Shown: piece by piece, positions 1-6,499 of the stretch
Numbering within the stretch: the first letter of the stretch is position 1
How the letters are laid out: each line of letters opens with the position of its first letter
Assembly (NCBI GenBank): GCA_020072905.1
Contig: JAIQGB010000053.1
Coordinates: 1-17,316, forward strand
Origin: Terriglobia bacterium
GTDB lineage: Bacteria > Acidobacteriota > Terriglobia > UBA7540
DNA length: 17,316 bases
Reading direction: 5' to 3'
Made by a program: the position numbers and the translations under genes
Notes under the pieces: model-generated
What the model saw: the letters and a program-made list of their open reading frames with translations, nothing else
Databases searched by the model: none
Told to the model about the DNA's origin: nothing

Positions 1-254
1 TGGTCGAGGTAAAAGGCGAAGTCGGCATGAAACCCACCCGCCCGAATCCATTGCGCCAGCGTTTCGATGTAAGGCGCGCTCGACGAGGAGAACTGGGAGG
101 TGATCCAGAACGCCATGGCAAAAGCGGCGCCACAGAAGGTCAGCGCGACCGCCACCACCGCCTGCCTGGAGAAGCGGCGCCCGAACAGGCCATTGATGGC
201 GGCGCCGGCCAGCGGCAGCACCGGAATCAGCCAGAGATGCAGGTTCGGCGTCAT
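1..254 (-). CDS. nuoL: NADH-quinone oxidoreductase subunit L, N-terminal fragment (cut by window edge)
   Basis: This is the first 84 codons of NuoL, a proton-pumping membrane-arm subunit of complex I. Translation on the minus strand starts MTPNLHLWLIPVLPLAG, giving a first membrane helix and a second one around residues 32-50. It reaches the conserved stretch ending FAFYLD, which leads into the proton-channel core in this family. The ATG (252-254) overlaps the nuoK stop as ATGA, the usual translational coupling inside nuo operons. The remainder lies beyond position 1. Identity rests on the sequence style and on the position directly after nuoK. The frame stays open to the edge and nothing looks damaged. 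Confidence 0.85.
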   Translation of the reverse strand, partial: MTPNLHLWLIPVLPLAGAAINGLFGRRFSRQAVVAVALTFCGAAFAMAFWITSQFSSSSAPYIETLAQWIRAGGFHADFAFYLD

Positions 255-553
255 AGCTTGAGCAGGTTCACTCGGTCCACGTTCAAGGTTTCACGCGTGC
301 GGTACACAGCAATAATGATGGCCAGGCCCACCGCAGCCTCCGCCGCGGCCACGACCATGACGAAGAACACGAACACTTGCCCGCTCAGCGCATGCCACTG
401 GGCCGCGAATGCCACGAACGACAGGTTCACTCCGTTGAGCATGAGTTCGATCGACATGAAGATGGTGATGATGTTGCGCTTGATCAGAAAGCCAGTCACA
501 CCGCAGGCAAACAGGATTCCGCCGAGCACCAGGTAGTAGGAAAGGGGCACCAT
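251..553 (-). CDS. nuoK: NADH-quinone oxidoreductase subunit K
   Basis: NuoK (100 aa, the family length) is a three-helix membrane subunit of complex I, equivalent to mitochondrial ND4L. The two membrane glutamates needed for proton transfer fall at the same numbers as in E. coli: Glu36 in MSIELMLN and Glu72 in AAAEAAVG. The start is the ATG at 551-553, which shares one base with the nuoJ stop (TGATG). A longer reading starting at 757 only reads nuoJ out of frame. The gene lies between nuoJ and nuoL with overlaps at both ends, so it is co-transcribed and probably translationally coupled. Confidence 0.96.
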   Translation of the reverse strand: MVPLSYYLVLGGILFACGVTGFLIKRNIITIFMSIELMLNGVNLSFVAFAAQWHALSGQVFVFFVMVVAAAEAAVGLAIIIAVYRTRETLNVDRVNLLKL

Positions 554-1074
554 CAGCTCTCTCTCCCTGTGCGTTGCGCCGATTCCGGCCGGGCGGCGAG
601 CACCACGGCGCCCATGATGGCGACCAGCACCAGTATCGAGGTGACCTCGAACGGCAACAGATAGTCGTGGAATAGCAACCAGCCCAGAGTTTTCGGCGGG
701 CCGGGAAGTTCTCCCACCGCGGCCGATCGAGTTCCAGAGTGCTGAATCAGGACCCACGCCACCAGAAGGCTGCCCACCAGCATACCGGGAATTCCAATCA
801 GCATTGCCACCCGGCTGCCCTGGGTGCGCTCTTCCTCCCCGGCATTCAACAGCATGATGACAAAGACGAACAACACCATCACTGCACCGGCGTATACGAT
901 CACCTGCACCGCAGCGACAAACTCCGCCCCCAGCAGCAGGTACTCCGCTGCCAGTGCGCCCATCACCACCACCAGCGACAGCGCGCTGCTGATGGGGTGC
1001 CGCTGTACCAGCAGGTTGACCGCGCCTGCGACACAGACCAGCCCGAACAATAGAAATAAGATCAGATGAAGCAT
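553..1074 (-). CDS. nuoJ: NADH-quinone oxidoreductase subunit J
   Basis: NuoJ (173 aa; E. coli protein 184 aa) is the ND6-type subunit of the complex I membrane arm. It shows five hydrophobic segments. The conserved third helix reads AVQVIVYAGAVMVLFVFVIM, the pi-bulge helix that couples quinone chemistry to pumping. The protein ends in a short arginine-rich tail (ESAQRTGRES). The start is the ATG at 1072-1074. No clear Shine-Dalgarno is visible upstream because the space is filled by a CTAGTAG-type microrepeat. The stop overlaps the nuoK start by one base. In most genomes nuoI lies just upstream of nuoJ; here nuoH does. Confidence 0.96.
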   Translation of the reverse strand: MLHLILFLLFGLVCVAGAVNLLVQRHPISSALSLVVVMGALAAEYLLLGAEFVAAVQVIVYAGAVMVLFVFVIMLLNAGEEERTQGSRVAMLIGIPGMLVGSLLVAWVLIQHSGTRSAAVGELPGPPKTLGWLLFHDYLLPFEVTSILVLVAIMGAVVLAARPESAQRTGRES

Positions 1075-1080
1075 GAATGT

Positions 1081-1107
1081 CGTAGCTAGTAGCTAGCAGC
1101 TAGTAGC
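1081..1107. repeat. CTAGTAG-type microrepeat in the nuoH-nuoJ spacer
   Basis: The spacer holds overlapping copies of GTAGCTAGTAGC and AGCAGCTAGTAGC, so the block is both directly repeated and partly self-complementary around a central GCTAGC. It sits exactly where nuoI would be expected and occupies the position of the nuoJ ribosome-binding site. I see it as an intergenic microrepeat. Whether it is a deletion scar is inference. Confidence 0.7.
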
Positions 1108-1119
1108 AAGTCACTACTC

Positions 1120-2154
1120 CTATCCCTTCAACGCCACCACCAACGCGGTGATCACCAAATTCGCGATCGCCAGCGGCAGCAGGAACTTCCATCCAAACGC
1201 CATCAATTGGTCATAGCGAAATCGAGGCAACGTGCCGCGCACCCAAATATAAAGAAACAAGAAACAAAACACTTTCAGCACAAACCAGAACACTGGCAAG
1301 TCTTGAAGCCAGGCCGGGCCGTACGGCAGCCCTTTCCATCCTCCGAGGAAGAGAATCGTCGCCAGACAGGCAACCGTAATCATGTTGGCGTACTCCGCCA
1401 TGAAGAACATGGCAAACTTCATGGCACTGTACTCGGTGTGGTAGCCCGCAACCAGTTCCGTCTCCGCTTCGGGCAGATCAAATGGCACCCGGTTGGTCTC
1501 TGCATAAGCCGCCATCAGGTAAATGAAGAATGCAACGAATTGTCCCTGAAACATGTTCCAGCGGGGGATGAATCCCCAAAATGTTCCAGCTTGAGCCTCC
1601 ACGATCTCGTGCAGACTGAAGCTGCCAGCCAGAATCAGGACCCCGACCAGCGAAAGTCCCAATGCGATTTCATAGCTCACCATTTGCGCGCTGGCACGGA
1701 GTCCGCCAAGCAGGGAATACTTGCTGTTCGAGGACCAACCCGCCAAAGCCACGCCGTACACGCCCAGCGAAGTGACTCCTAGAATGAGCAGCAGACCGAT
1801 GTTGAGATCGGTGATCTGTAACGGAGTGCTGATACCGGACACGGTGACCCAATTACCGACAGGAATCACCGAAATCGAGGTGAGGGCGCAGGTCAGCGCG
1901 ATCATGGGCGCCGCAATGTACAACGACTTGTATACGTGCGGCGGCGTCAGGTCTTCCTTGAAGATGAACTTTATTCCGTCGGCCAACGGTTGCAGCAAGC
2001 CGAAGGGACCGACTCGCGTGGGACCCCAACGATTCTGAATGTGGCCCACCACCTTGCGTTCCAGCCAGACGGTGTAGGCCACCGCCGTGAGCAGGATCAC
2101 GACGGCGACCACGATCTTGATGACCGAGACGAAAATGAAGGTTCCGACGCCCAA
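1120..2154 (-). CDS. nuoH: NADH-quinone oxidoreductase subunit H
   Basis: NuoH (344 aa) is the ND1-type subunit that forms the quinone-binding chamber at the junction of the two complex I arms. About eight membrane helices are visible. The N-terminal segment contains WLERKVVGHIQNRWGPTRVG, and the conserved acidic loop reads NRVPFDLPEAETELVAGYHTEY, shared by NuoH proteins and important for quinone coupling. The start is a TTG (2152-2154): an in-frame TAG lies two codons upstream and a GAGGAA Shine-Dalgarno lies six bases before it. The protein is complete and undamaged. It follows the nuoG fragment after 65 bp, and is followed not by nuoI but by nuoJ after 45 bp. Confidence 0.96.
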   Translation of the reverse strand: MGVGTFIFVSVIKIVVAVVILLTAVAYTVWLERKVVGHIQNRWGPTRVGPFGLLQPLADGIKFIFKEDLTPPHVYKSLYIAAPMIALTCALTSISVIPVGNWVTVSGISTPLQITDLNIGLLLILGVTSLGVYGVALAGWSSNSKYSLLGGLRASAQMVSYEIALGLSLVGVLILAGSFSLHEIVEAQAGTFWGFIPRWNMFQGQFVAFFIYLMAAYAETNRVPFDLPEAETELVAGYHTEYSAMKFAMFFMAEYANMITVACLATILFLGGWKGLPYGPAWLQDLPVFWFVLKVFCFLFLYIWVRGTLPRFRYDQLMAFGWKFLLPLAIANLVITALVVALKG

Positions 2155-2160
2155 ACTCTA

Positions 2161-2166
2161 TTCCTC
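2161..2166 (-). promoter_or_regulatory. Shine-Dalgarno deciding the TTG start of nuoH
   Basis: GAGGAA on the minus strand is placed six bases before TTG 2152-2154. An in-frame TAG between the two excludes any longer start, so nuoH must use this TTG or lose part of its first helix. Confidence 0.6.
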
Positions 2167-2219
2167 AAACTCGTGAGGCAGACCGCTGAGTAAAATCTGT
2201 ATGAAAGCTGACGAATGGC

Positions 2220-3353
2220 TCAGTCTGCCGCAACCTCGCTGTCTTCTGGCTGCTGGTGAAGGTTCTCCATCACCGAATTCAACGCGCGCGAATAACGGCC
2301 TAAGGTACCGGAACTGAACAGGTCATCCTTGGCGGGCATGACCAGCGCGGGATCGTGCCAGGCTCCCGGACCGCCCCCGGATAGGTTTGTATGCTGGTCG
2401 TTACCTGCCAGAAGATTCATCCTGGAAACGTCATATCCCGGGACGAGCCGCTGAATCTCATCCAGAATCGCCATGGGATCAAATGGACTCATCTTGGGTT
2501 CCAGCCCCTGGGCTTCGAGCCAGACGCCATGCCGATCCACTTCCCCTGACTGCGCGCCGCGAGACTGGCCCATGTCGGCGGTTGTGCCGCGTCCGAAGGG
2601 GACCAACTTGCCCACCTCAAAACCCATCGCGTCAGCTATCCGCACGATCATTTCAAAGTCTGACTTGGTCCCGTTGACTTCACCGGCCTTCTTCACCATT
2701 TGCAGATCGCCGCAGGTATTGGTGAACGTACCGGACTTTTCGTAGGCATTGGCCGCAGGCAACACGACATCTGCCATGACCGCGGTCTCGGTCAAGAACA
2801 TGTCCTGCACAACGACGAAACACTGGTTGAAGGCAAACGGATCAATCCCCAACCTTGCCACCGGATTGGCTCCGACCACGTAAAGCCCCTTCAGGTTGCC
2901 CGCCCTGGCGCCCTCAACCATTTGGGTCAATGTCAGCCCCGCAGCCTCTGGCATACCACCCCACTCTTCGTGGAACTTGCCCGCATCGCCAACCCGATGG
3001 TACCCAGGCAACAGATCGGGGTATAGGCCCATGTCGGCGGCACCGCGTGAATTGGCGTAATCCGCCAGGCAAACGAACTTTGCTCCCTGGATTCCGGAGC
3101 CAAACTTGACCAAAGCACCCACATCCTTGCCGAGAATCTCCGATCCAAAGACGATGACGAGGTTCTGCTCGCTACGGAGCTTCTCTCGCAGCGCCACCCA
3201 TGACTCACGGGTGTTCTTGTCGGCGACAATGGCCTCGACACCAGTGTCATCACCGGCGAGGAATGCCGCCACTTTCCCTTCGCTACCCGCCGGAATCTGA
3301 GCAAAGTTGGTCGCCTGCCGCCGCAGCTTGGTGGGTTGCGAATTGATGACGAG
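2220..3353 (-). CDS. nuoG: NADH-quinone oxidoreductase subunit G, C-terminal part only (5' truncated)
   Basis: About 377 codons match the C-terminal half of NuoG, the large iron-sulfur subunit with a molybdopterin-oxidoreductase fold. The recognisable sequence begins at LVINSQPTKLRRQATNFAQI and runs through YVVGANPVARLG and VMADVVLPAANAYEKSGTFTN to the stop at 2220. The N-terminal ferredoxin-like and Fe-S-binding regions (all cluster cysteines) are missing, so this fragment cannot carry electrons alone. The frame stays open upstream to a TTG at 3552-3554, but those extra residues come from reading the neighbouring permease out of frame. An internal ATG start (for example at 3035 or 2957) is possible. 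Nothing here shows that the fragment is expressed. Confidence 0.85.
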   Translation of the reverse strand, partial: LVINSQPTKLRRQATNFAQIPAGSEGKVAAFLAGDDTGVEAIVADKNTRESWVALREKLRSEQNLVIVFGSEILGKDVGALVKFGSGIQGAKFVCLADYANSRGAADMGLYPDLLPGYHRVGDAGKFHEEWGGMPEAAGLTLTQMVEGARAGNLKGLYVVGANPVARLGIDPFAFNQCFVVVQDMFLTETAVMADVVLPAANAYEKSGTFTNTCGDLQMVKKAGEVNGTKSDFEMIVRIADAMGFEVGKLVPFGRGTTADMGQSRGAQSGEVDRHGVWLEAQGLEPKMSPFDPMAILDEIQRLVPGYDVSRMNLLAGNDQHTNLSGGGPGAWHDPALVMPAKDDLFSSGTLGRYSRALNSVMENLHQQPEDSEVAAD

Positions 3354-4387
3354 ATGTTGTAGCTGGGAGTGTTCCGCTTGGGATGAAGATGGCTGAAGAA
3401 CTTGCGCGGTAGCACGTTGTCGCGGCCCATGCCGAAGAGCAAGCGCGCGGCGCCCAGCGTGCCGGTCAGGGCACTGCCAAAACAGGCGAGAAGCGTGACG
3501 GCGGTCATCCCGATGAAGAGTGACACACCTCCCACTCGTCGACAAACATCCCAAAAAGCGGTTTCGAGATTTGGGAAGCTGCTGTAGTCCGACCAGACGC
3601 GCTGCCCGAGGTAAACCTCCAGCCCGCCGAAGAGCCCCGTGAACAAGCAGACGAGCACGGCGGCCAGCAACACGTTGCGCTTGGGATTCTCGACGTCTTC
3701 CGCGAGGGTCGTCACGCCATCGAAGCCGATATAGGTGAGCGCCGCCAAAGACGTCGCCCCGCCGATGACCGGGAAGCTGAAAGTTTTGGGATTATAGAAA
3801 GGCTCAGTCGAAAAGATTCCGCCCCAGCCCTCCAGGTGGAAAAGGTGGCGCACTGCCAGAAAGATGAAAGCCCCGATCACGAGAAACATGAAACCCAGGA
3901 GCACGCGGTTGGCGCGCGCTGTGGCCCGGATGCCGACGAGGTTCAGCCAAACGACGAGCCCGATAAACAACAAGGCCCCCGCCGCGTAGGGGACCTGGGG
4001 CAGCAGACGGTGGATGGCTACCGAGACCCATACGGCATTCAAGATGGGCTGAAGCAGGTAATCGAGGAACATCGCCCAGCCAGCCAGGAAGCCCAGGTGG
4101 GGATTCAGGCCGCGGCCCACATAGGTGTAGGCCGAGCCGGCCGCCGGGTACAACGCGGCCATACGTCCGTAGCTGAAAGCCGTGATCATCATCGCCAGCA
4201 TGGCGAGCAGGATGGTGTCCACGATGTGGCCATGCGAGCGGTTCTGCACCACGCCAAACAGCGGGATCGGTGCGGTGGGCTGGATGAGGACGATGCCGTA
4301 GAAGATCAAGTCCCAGAGCGTCAGAACGCGCCGCAAACGCGGCGCGGCTGTGGCATTGGGTCGCACTGGAGTCGAAGCATCGCTCAT
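2933..4387 (-). CDS. APC-superfamily amino acid/polyamine permease, truncated and fused out of frame into nuoG
   Basis: The first ~345 residues form an amino acid-polyamine-organocation permease resembling the putrescine importers PuuP/PlaP. Hallmarks are LTLWDLIFYGIVLIQP at 22-37, FSYGRMAALYPAAGSAYTY at 71-89, the mid-protein LTYIGFDGVTTLAED at 217-231, ARLLFGMGRDNVLP at 314-327 and HPKRNTPSYNI at 335-345. About nine membrane helices are present, and the family normally has twelve in 450-500 residues. From about residue 346 the frame reads nuoG DNA out of frame until a stop at 2933, so the last ~138 residues are not a real domain. The start is the ATG at 4385-4387, with no clear Shine-Dalgarno. 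The substrate is inferred only from family likeness. The product is probably non-functional as drawn. Confidence 0.75.
   Translation of the reverse strand: MSDASTPVRPNATAAPRLRRVLTLWDLIFYGIVLIQPTAPIPLFGVVQNRSHGHIVDTILLAMLAMMITAFSYGRMAALYPAAGSAYTYVGRGLNPHLGFLAGWAMFLDYLLQPILNAVWVSVAIHRLLPQVPYAAGALLFIGLVVWLNLVGIRATARANRVLLGFMFLVIGAFIFLAVRHLFHLEGWGGIFSTEPFYNPKTFSFPVIGGATSLAALTYIGFDGVTTLAEDVENPKRNVLLAAVLVCLFTGLFGGLEVYLGQRVWSDYSSFPNLETAFWDVCRRVGGVSLFIGMTAVTLLACFGSALTGTLGAARLLFGMGRDNVLPRKFFSHLHPKRNTPSYNISSSIRNPPSCGGRRPTLLRFRRVAKGKWRHSSPVMTLVSRPLSPTRTPVSHGWRCERSSVASRTSSSSLDRRFSARMWVLWSSLAPESREQSSFAWRITPIHAVPPTWAYTPICCLGTIGLAMRASSTKSGVVCQRLRG
3340..3360. other. Junction between truncated permease and truncated nuoG
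   Basis: Permease coding sequence ends at about 3353-3356 (after TPSYNI) and nuoG coding sequence begins at about 3350 (LVINSQP) in a different minus-strand frame. No insertion sequence, long repeat or linker lies at the join. The missing parts are the 3' third of the permease and the 5' half of nuoG. Either a deletion or a chimeric assembly join would produce this picture. Confidence 0.85.
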
Positions 4388-4509
4388 GGGACTGGCGCCA
4401 AAGGCCGCCTAGTATCTCACGCCGCCGGGGCAAAAATGAACGCCGAATATTGTCGCCCTGGGAGAATCCCGCGAAGCCTGGCCACTGCCCTTTTCGCTTC
4501 GCCACGTCG

Positions 4510-4538
4510 TTGCCACTCTGCACAGTGCAGGGTAGAAT
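4510..4538 (+). promoter_or_regulatory. Putative sigma70-type promoter of lipA
   Basis: TTGCCA (4510-4515) and TAGAAT (4533-4538) each match five of six consensus bases and are separated by 17 bp. Transcription would start near 4545, inside or just after the first lipA start candidate (ATG 4541), so the message would be leaderless or nearly so from ATG 4550. Alternatively the match is chance and the real promoter lies upstream in the 4388-4510 divergent region. Confidence 0.45.
4518..4530. promoter_or_regulatory. 13-bp perfect palindrome in the lipA promoter spacer
   Basis: CTGCAC-A-GTGCAG is a perfect inverted repeat of two 6-bp arms around one base. It sits wholly between the putative -35 and -10 elements, where a bound dimeric regulator would affect polymerase access. 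No known operator is matched with confidence. Confidence 0.45.
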
Positions 4539-4540
4539 GG

Positions 4541-5443
4541 ATGCTGGCGATGAAGGAATTGGTACAAATCAGCACGCAGTCACGTCCGGCGCGGCGACCG
4601 GAGTGGTTGAAGGTCCGCATTCCGGGCGGCGAAAACTACTTCGAGCTGAAACGCCTGATGCGCAGCCAGGGGCTGCACACGGTCTGCGAGAGCGCGCGCT
4701 GCCCGAACGTCGGCGAGTGCTGGGCGCACCGCACGGCGACGTTCATGATTCTGGGCGATCTCTGCACGCGCCGCTGCGGTTTCTGCGCCGTGCCCAAGGG
4801 CCGGCCAGGGGGGCAGGTGGACTGGGGTGAGCCCGAGCGCGTGGCCGAGGCCGCGGAGGGCATGGGCCTCCAGTACGTTGTCGTGACTTCCGTCGACCGC
4901 GACGACCTCGCGGATGGCGGCTCGACAATCTTCGCCCGCACCATCCGGGCGCTGCAGCGACAAATTCCCGGCTGCAAAGTGGAAGTGCTGATTCCGGACT
5001 TCCGCGGCTCGGACGCGGCGCTCGAAACGGTGCTCGCCGCCAAGCCCGACATCCTCAATCACAATATCGAGACTGTCGAGCGACTCTATTCCGTGGCGCG
5101 GCGCGGCTCACGGTACGAACGCTCGCTGCGCTTGCTCAGGCATTCGCGGGCCATCGCTCCCGGCATTCCCACCAAGTCCGGACTGATGGTGGGTCTGGGA
5201 GAAACGTTTGAAGAAGTTCTCGTCCTGCTCGCCGACCTCGCCTCCGCCGGCGTCGAAATCGTCACCATCGGCCAGTACCTGCGGCCTTCCGGGGAACAGT
5301 TGCCGGTGGCGCGCTTCTGGTCGCCGGAAGAATTCGCTGCGCTCAAGCGCGAAGGCGAGCGCCGGGGCATTCGTCACGTGGAGTCCGGGCCGCTGGTGCG
5401 CAGCTCCTACCACGCCCACGAACAGAGCCAGGCCATTTCCTAA
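4541..5443 (+). CDS. lipA: Lipoyl synthase (radical SAM)
   Basis: LipA (300 aa; family usually 290-320) inserts two sulfur atoms into protein-bound octanoyl groups to make the lipoyl cofactor of 2-oxoacid dehydrogenases and the glycine cleavage system. Both 4Fe-4S sites are visible. The auxiliary-cluster cysteines are Cys49, Cys54 and Cys60 (CESARCPNVGEC), and the radical-SAM motif is Cys75-x3-Cys79-x2-Cys82 (CTRRCGFC). The C-terminal RSSYHA at 287-292 supplies the serine ligand of the auxiliary cluster. The reading frame extends upstream to 3836, but that part is the reverse of the permease. I prefer ATG 4541 (AGGG eight bases upstream); ATG 4550 is the alternative if the overlapping promoter is real. 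The gene is divergent from the permease; no lipB is in view. Confidence 0.95.
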   Translation: MLAMKELVQISTQSRPARRPEWLKVRIPGGENYFELKRLMRSQGLHTVCESARCPNVGECWAHRTATFMILGDLCTRRCGFCAVPKGRPGGQVDWGEPERVAEAAEGMGLQYVVVTSVDRDDLADGGSTIFARTIRALQRQIPGCKVEVLIPDFRGSDAALETVLAAKPDILNHNIETVERLYSVARRGSRYERSLRLLRHSRAIAPGIPTKSGLMVGLGETFEEVLVLLADLASAGVEIVTIGQYLRPSGEQLPVARFWSPEEFAALKREGERRGIRHVESGPLVRSSYHAHEQSQAIS

Positions 5444-5474
5444 TTGAGTGATTGAACGATTGAGCGATTGAGTG
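5443..5474. repeat. Four tandem copies of an 8-bp unit after lipA
   Basis: The units are ATTGAGTG, ATTGAACG, ATTGAGCG and ATTGAGTG, in perfect 8-bp register, starting at the last base of the lipA stop codon and ending 26 bases before the next gene. Each unit carries a TGA, so translation is stopped in several frames. It resembles the short tandem microrepeats seen between genes in some soil bacteria. No function is known. Confidence 0.85.
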
Positions 5475-5500
5475 AACGAACCTCGGGAAGTGGAGAGTGC

Positions 5501-6466
5501 ATGAACCATCAAGGAACGAGTCGGCGCCAATTTCTGGTCGCGGGGGGTCTGGGCACGTTCGGCTTGGCGACCTCCGCACCTCTGACCGGAGCACGAGAGG
5601 AAGGAGAACTTCCGGAGCAGAAGTTCTACATGCTCCTGAGCTGCGGCCGCATTGGCGTGAAAGCGAGTTTTCGCGAATCGGTGGAACTGGCGGTCAAATA
5701 TGGATTCGCAGGCGTGGACCCCGACGCCGGATATTTTGCGCGGCTGTCAGACGACGAATTGAAGCGGCTGCTCGACGAGCTGAAAACGAATAACCTGAAA
5801 CTCGGCACGGCGGGCCTGCCGGTGGATTTTCGCAAGGATGAGGCGACCTTCAGTGAGGGACTCAAGAATCTGCCGGCCGTCGCGCAGGTTCTCGAGAAGG
5901 CAGGCGTCACACGCCTGAGCACGTGGATCATGCCCTGCAGCGATGAATTGACGTATCTGCAGAACTTTCGCAGCCACGCGAGCCGCCTCAGACTCTGCGC
6001 GACAATCCTGGAGGATCATGGCCAGCGATTAGGACTGGAATACGTTTCGCCCAAAACCTTGTGGAGAAGCCAGAAGTACCCTTTCCTTCACACCTTGAGT
6101 GAGACGAAGGAACTCCTCGTGGCCATCGGCACGGGGAATCTCGGGGTGCAGCTTGATAGCTGGCACTGGTTCAATGCCGAGGAAACCGCAGAGGACCTGT
6201 TGACGCTCCACAACGAAGACGTGGTGACCGTTGATCTGAACGACGCCCCGAGGGGGATTCCTCTGGAAAAACAGGTGGACTCCGCGCGCGAGCTGCCTGC
6301 GGCAACGGGCGTGATCCCCGTGAAGGTTTTCCACGAAGCGTTGCGCAAGATTGGTTACGACGGGCCCATCCAGGCCGAGCCGTTCAATGCCGCCCTGCGC
6401 GCGATGCCGCGCGATGAGGCGGTCGCTGCGACCGCGGCCGCGATGAAGAAAGCCTTCGCCCTGTAA
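5501..6466 (+). CDS. Tat-exported sugar phosphate isomerase/epimerase-like TIM-barrel protein
   Basis: This 321-aa protein begins with a twin-arginine signal (SRRQFLVAGG, Arg8-Arg9), so it is probably folded in the cytoplasm and exported by Tat. The rest looks like the xylose-isomerase-like TIM barrel (AP endonuclease family 2 fold). Likely metal ligands are Glu180 (LGLEYVSPKT), Asp219 and His222 (QLDSWHW) and Glu293 (IQAEPFN), the usual Glu-Asp-His-Glu set. Such proteins isomerise or epimerise sugars or inositols, but the substrate cannot be read here. The start is ATG 5501, with GGAG shortly upstream; a TTG at 5468 would only add residues from the tandem repeat and hide the Tat signal. The gene faces the TPR gene tail-to-tail with a 33-bp gap. 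Confidence 0.85.
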   Translation: MNHQGTSRRQFLVAGGLGTFGLATSAPLTGAREEGELPEQKFYMLLSCGRIGVKASFRESVELAVKYGFAGVDPDAGYFARLSDDELKRLLDELKTNNLKLGTAGLPVDFRKDEATFSEGLKNLPAVAQVLEKAGVTRLSTWIMPCSDELTYLQNFRSHASRLRLCATILEDHGQRLGLEYVSPKTLWRSQKYPFLHTLSETKELLVAIGTGNLGVQLDSWHWFNAEETAEDLLTLHNEDVVTVDLNDAPRGIPLEKQVDSARELPAATGVIPVKVFHEALRKIGYDGPIQAEPFNAALRAMPRDEAVAATAAAMKKAFAL

Positions 6467-6499
6467 GACTGCGGCCAGCGCCGGTAACTCTCGCCTGGG

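Noticed and set aside
554..757. N-terminal extension of NuoK
   Set aside because: It reads nuoJ out of frame; NuoK has its family length and correct Glu36/Glu72 numbering from ATG 553.
3804..4523. 239-codon minus-strand frame over the permease start
   Set aside because: It is the permease DNA read in another frame, rich in Arg/His/Pro with no family pattern; the permease frame has clear motifs.
3836..4540. Long upstream extension of the lipA reading frame
   Set aside because: It is antisense to the permease, has no LipA-like sequence, and the LipA homology begins just after ATG 4541.
4539..5064. Several long minus-strand frames inside lipA
   Set aside because: They are shadows created by high GC content; LipA with all its cysteines occupies the plus strand.
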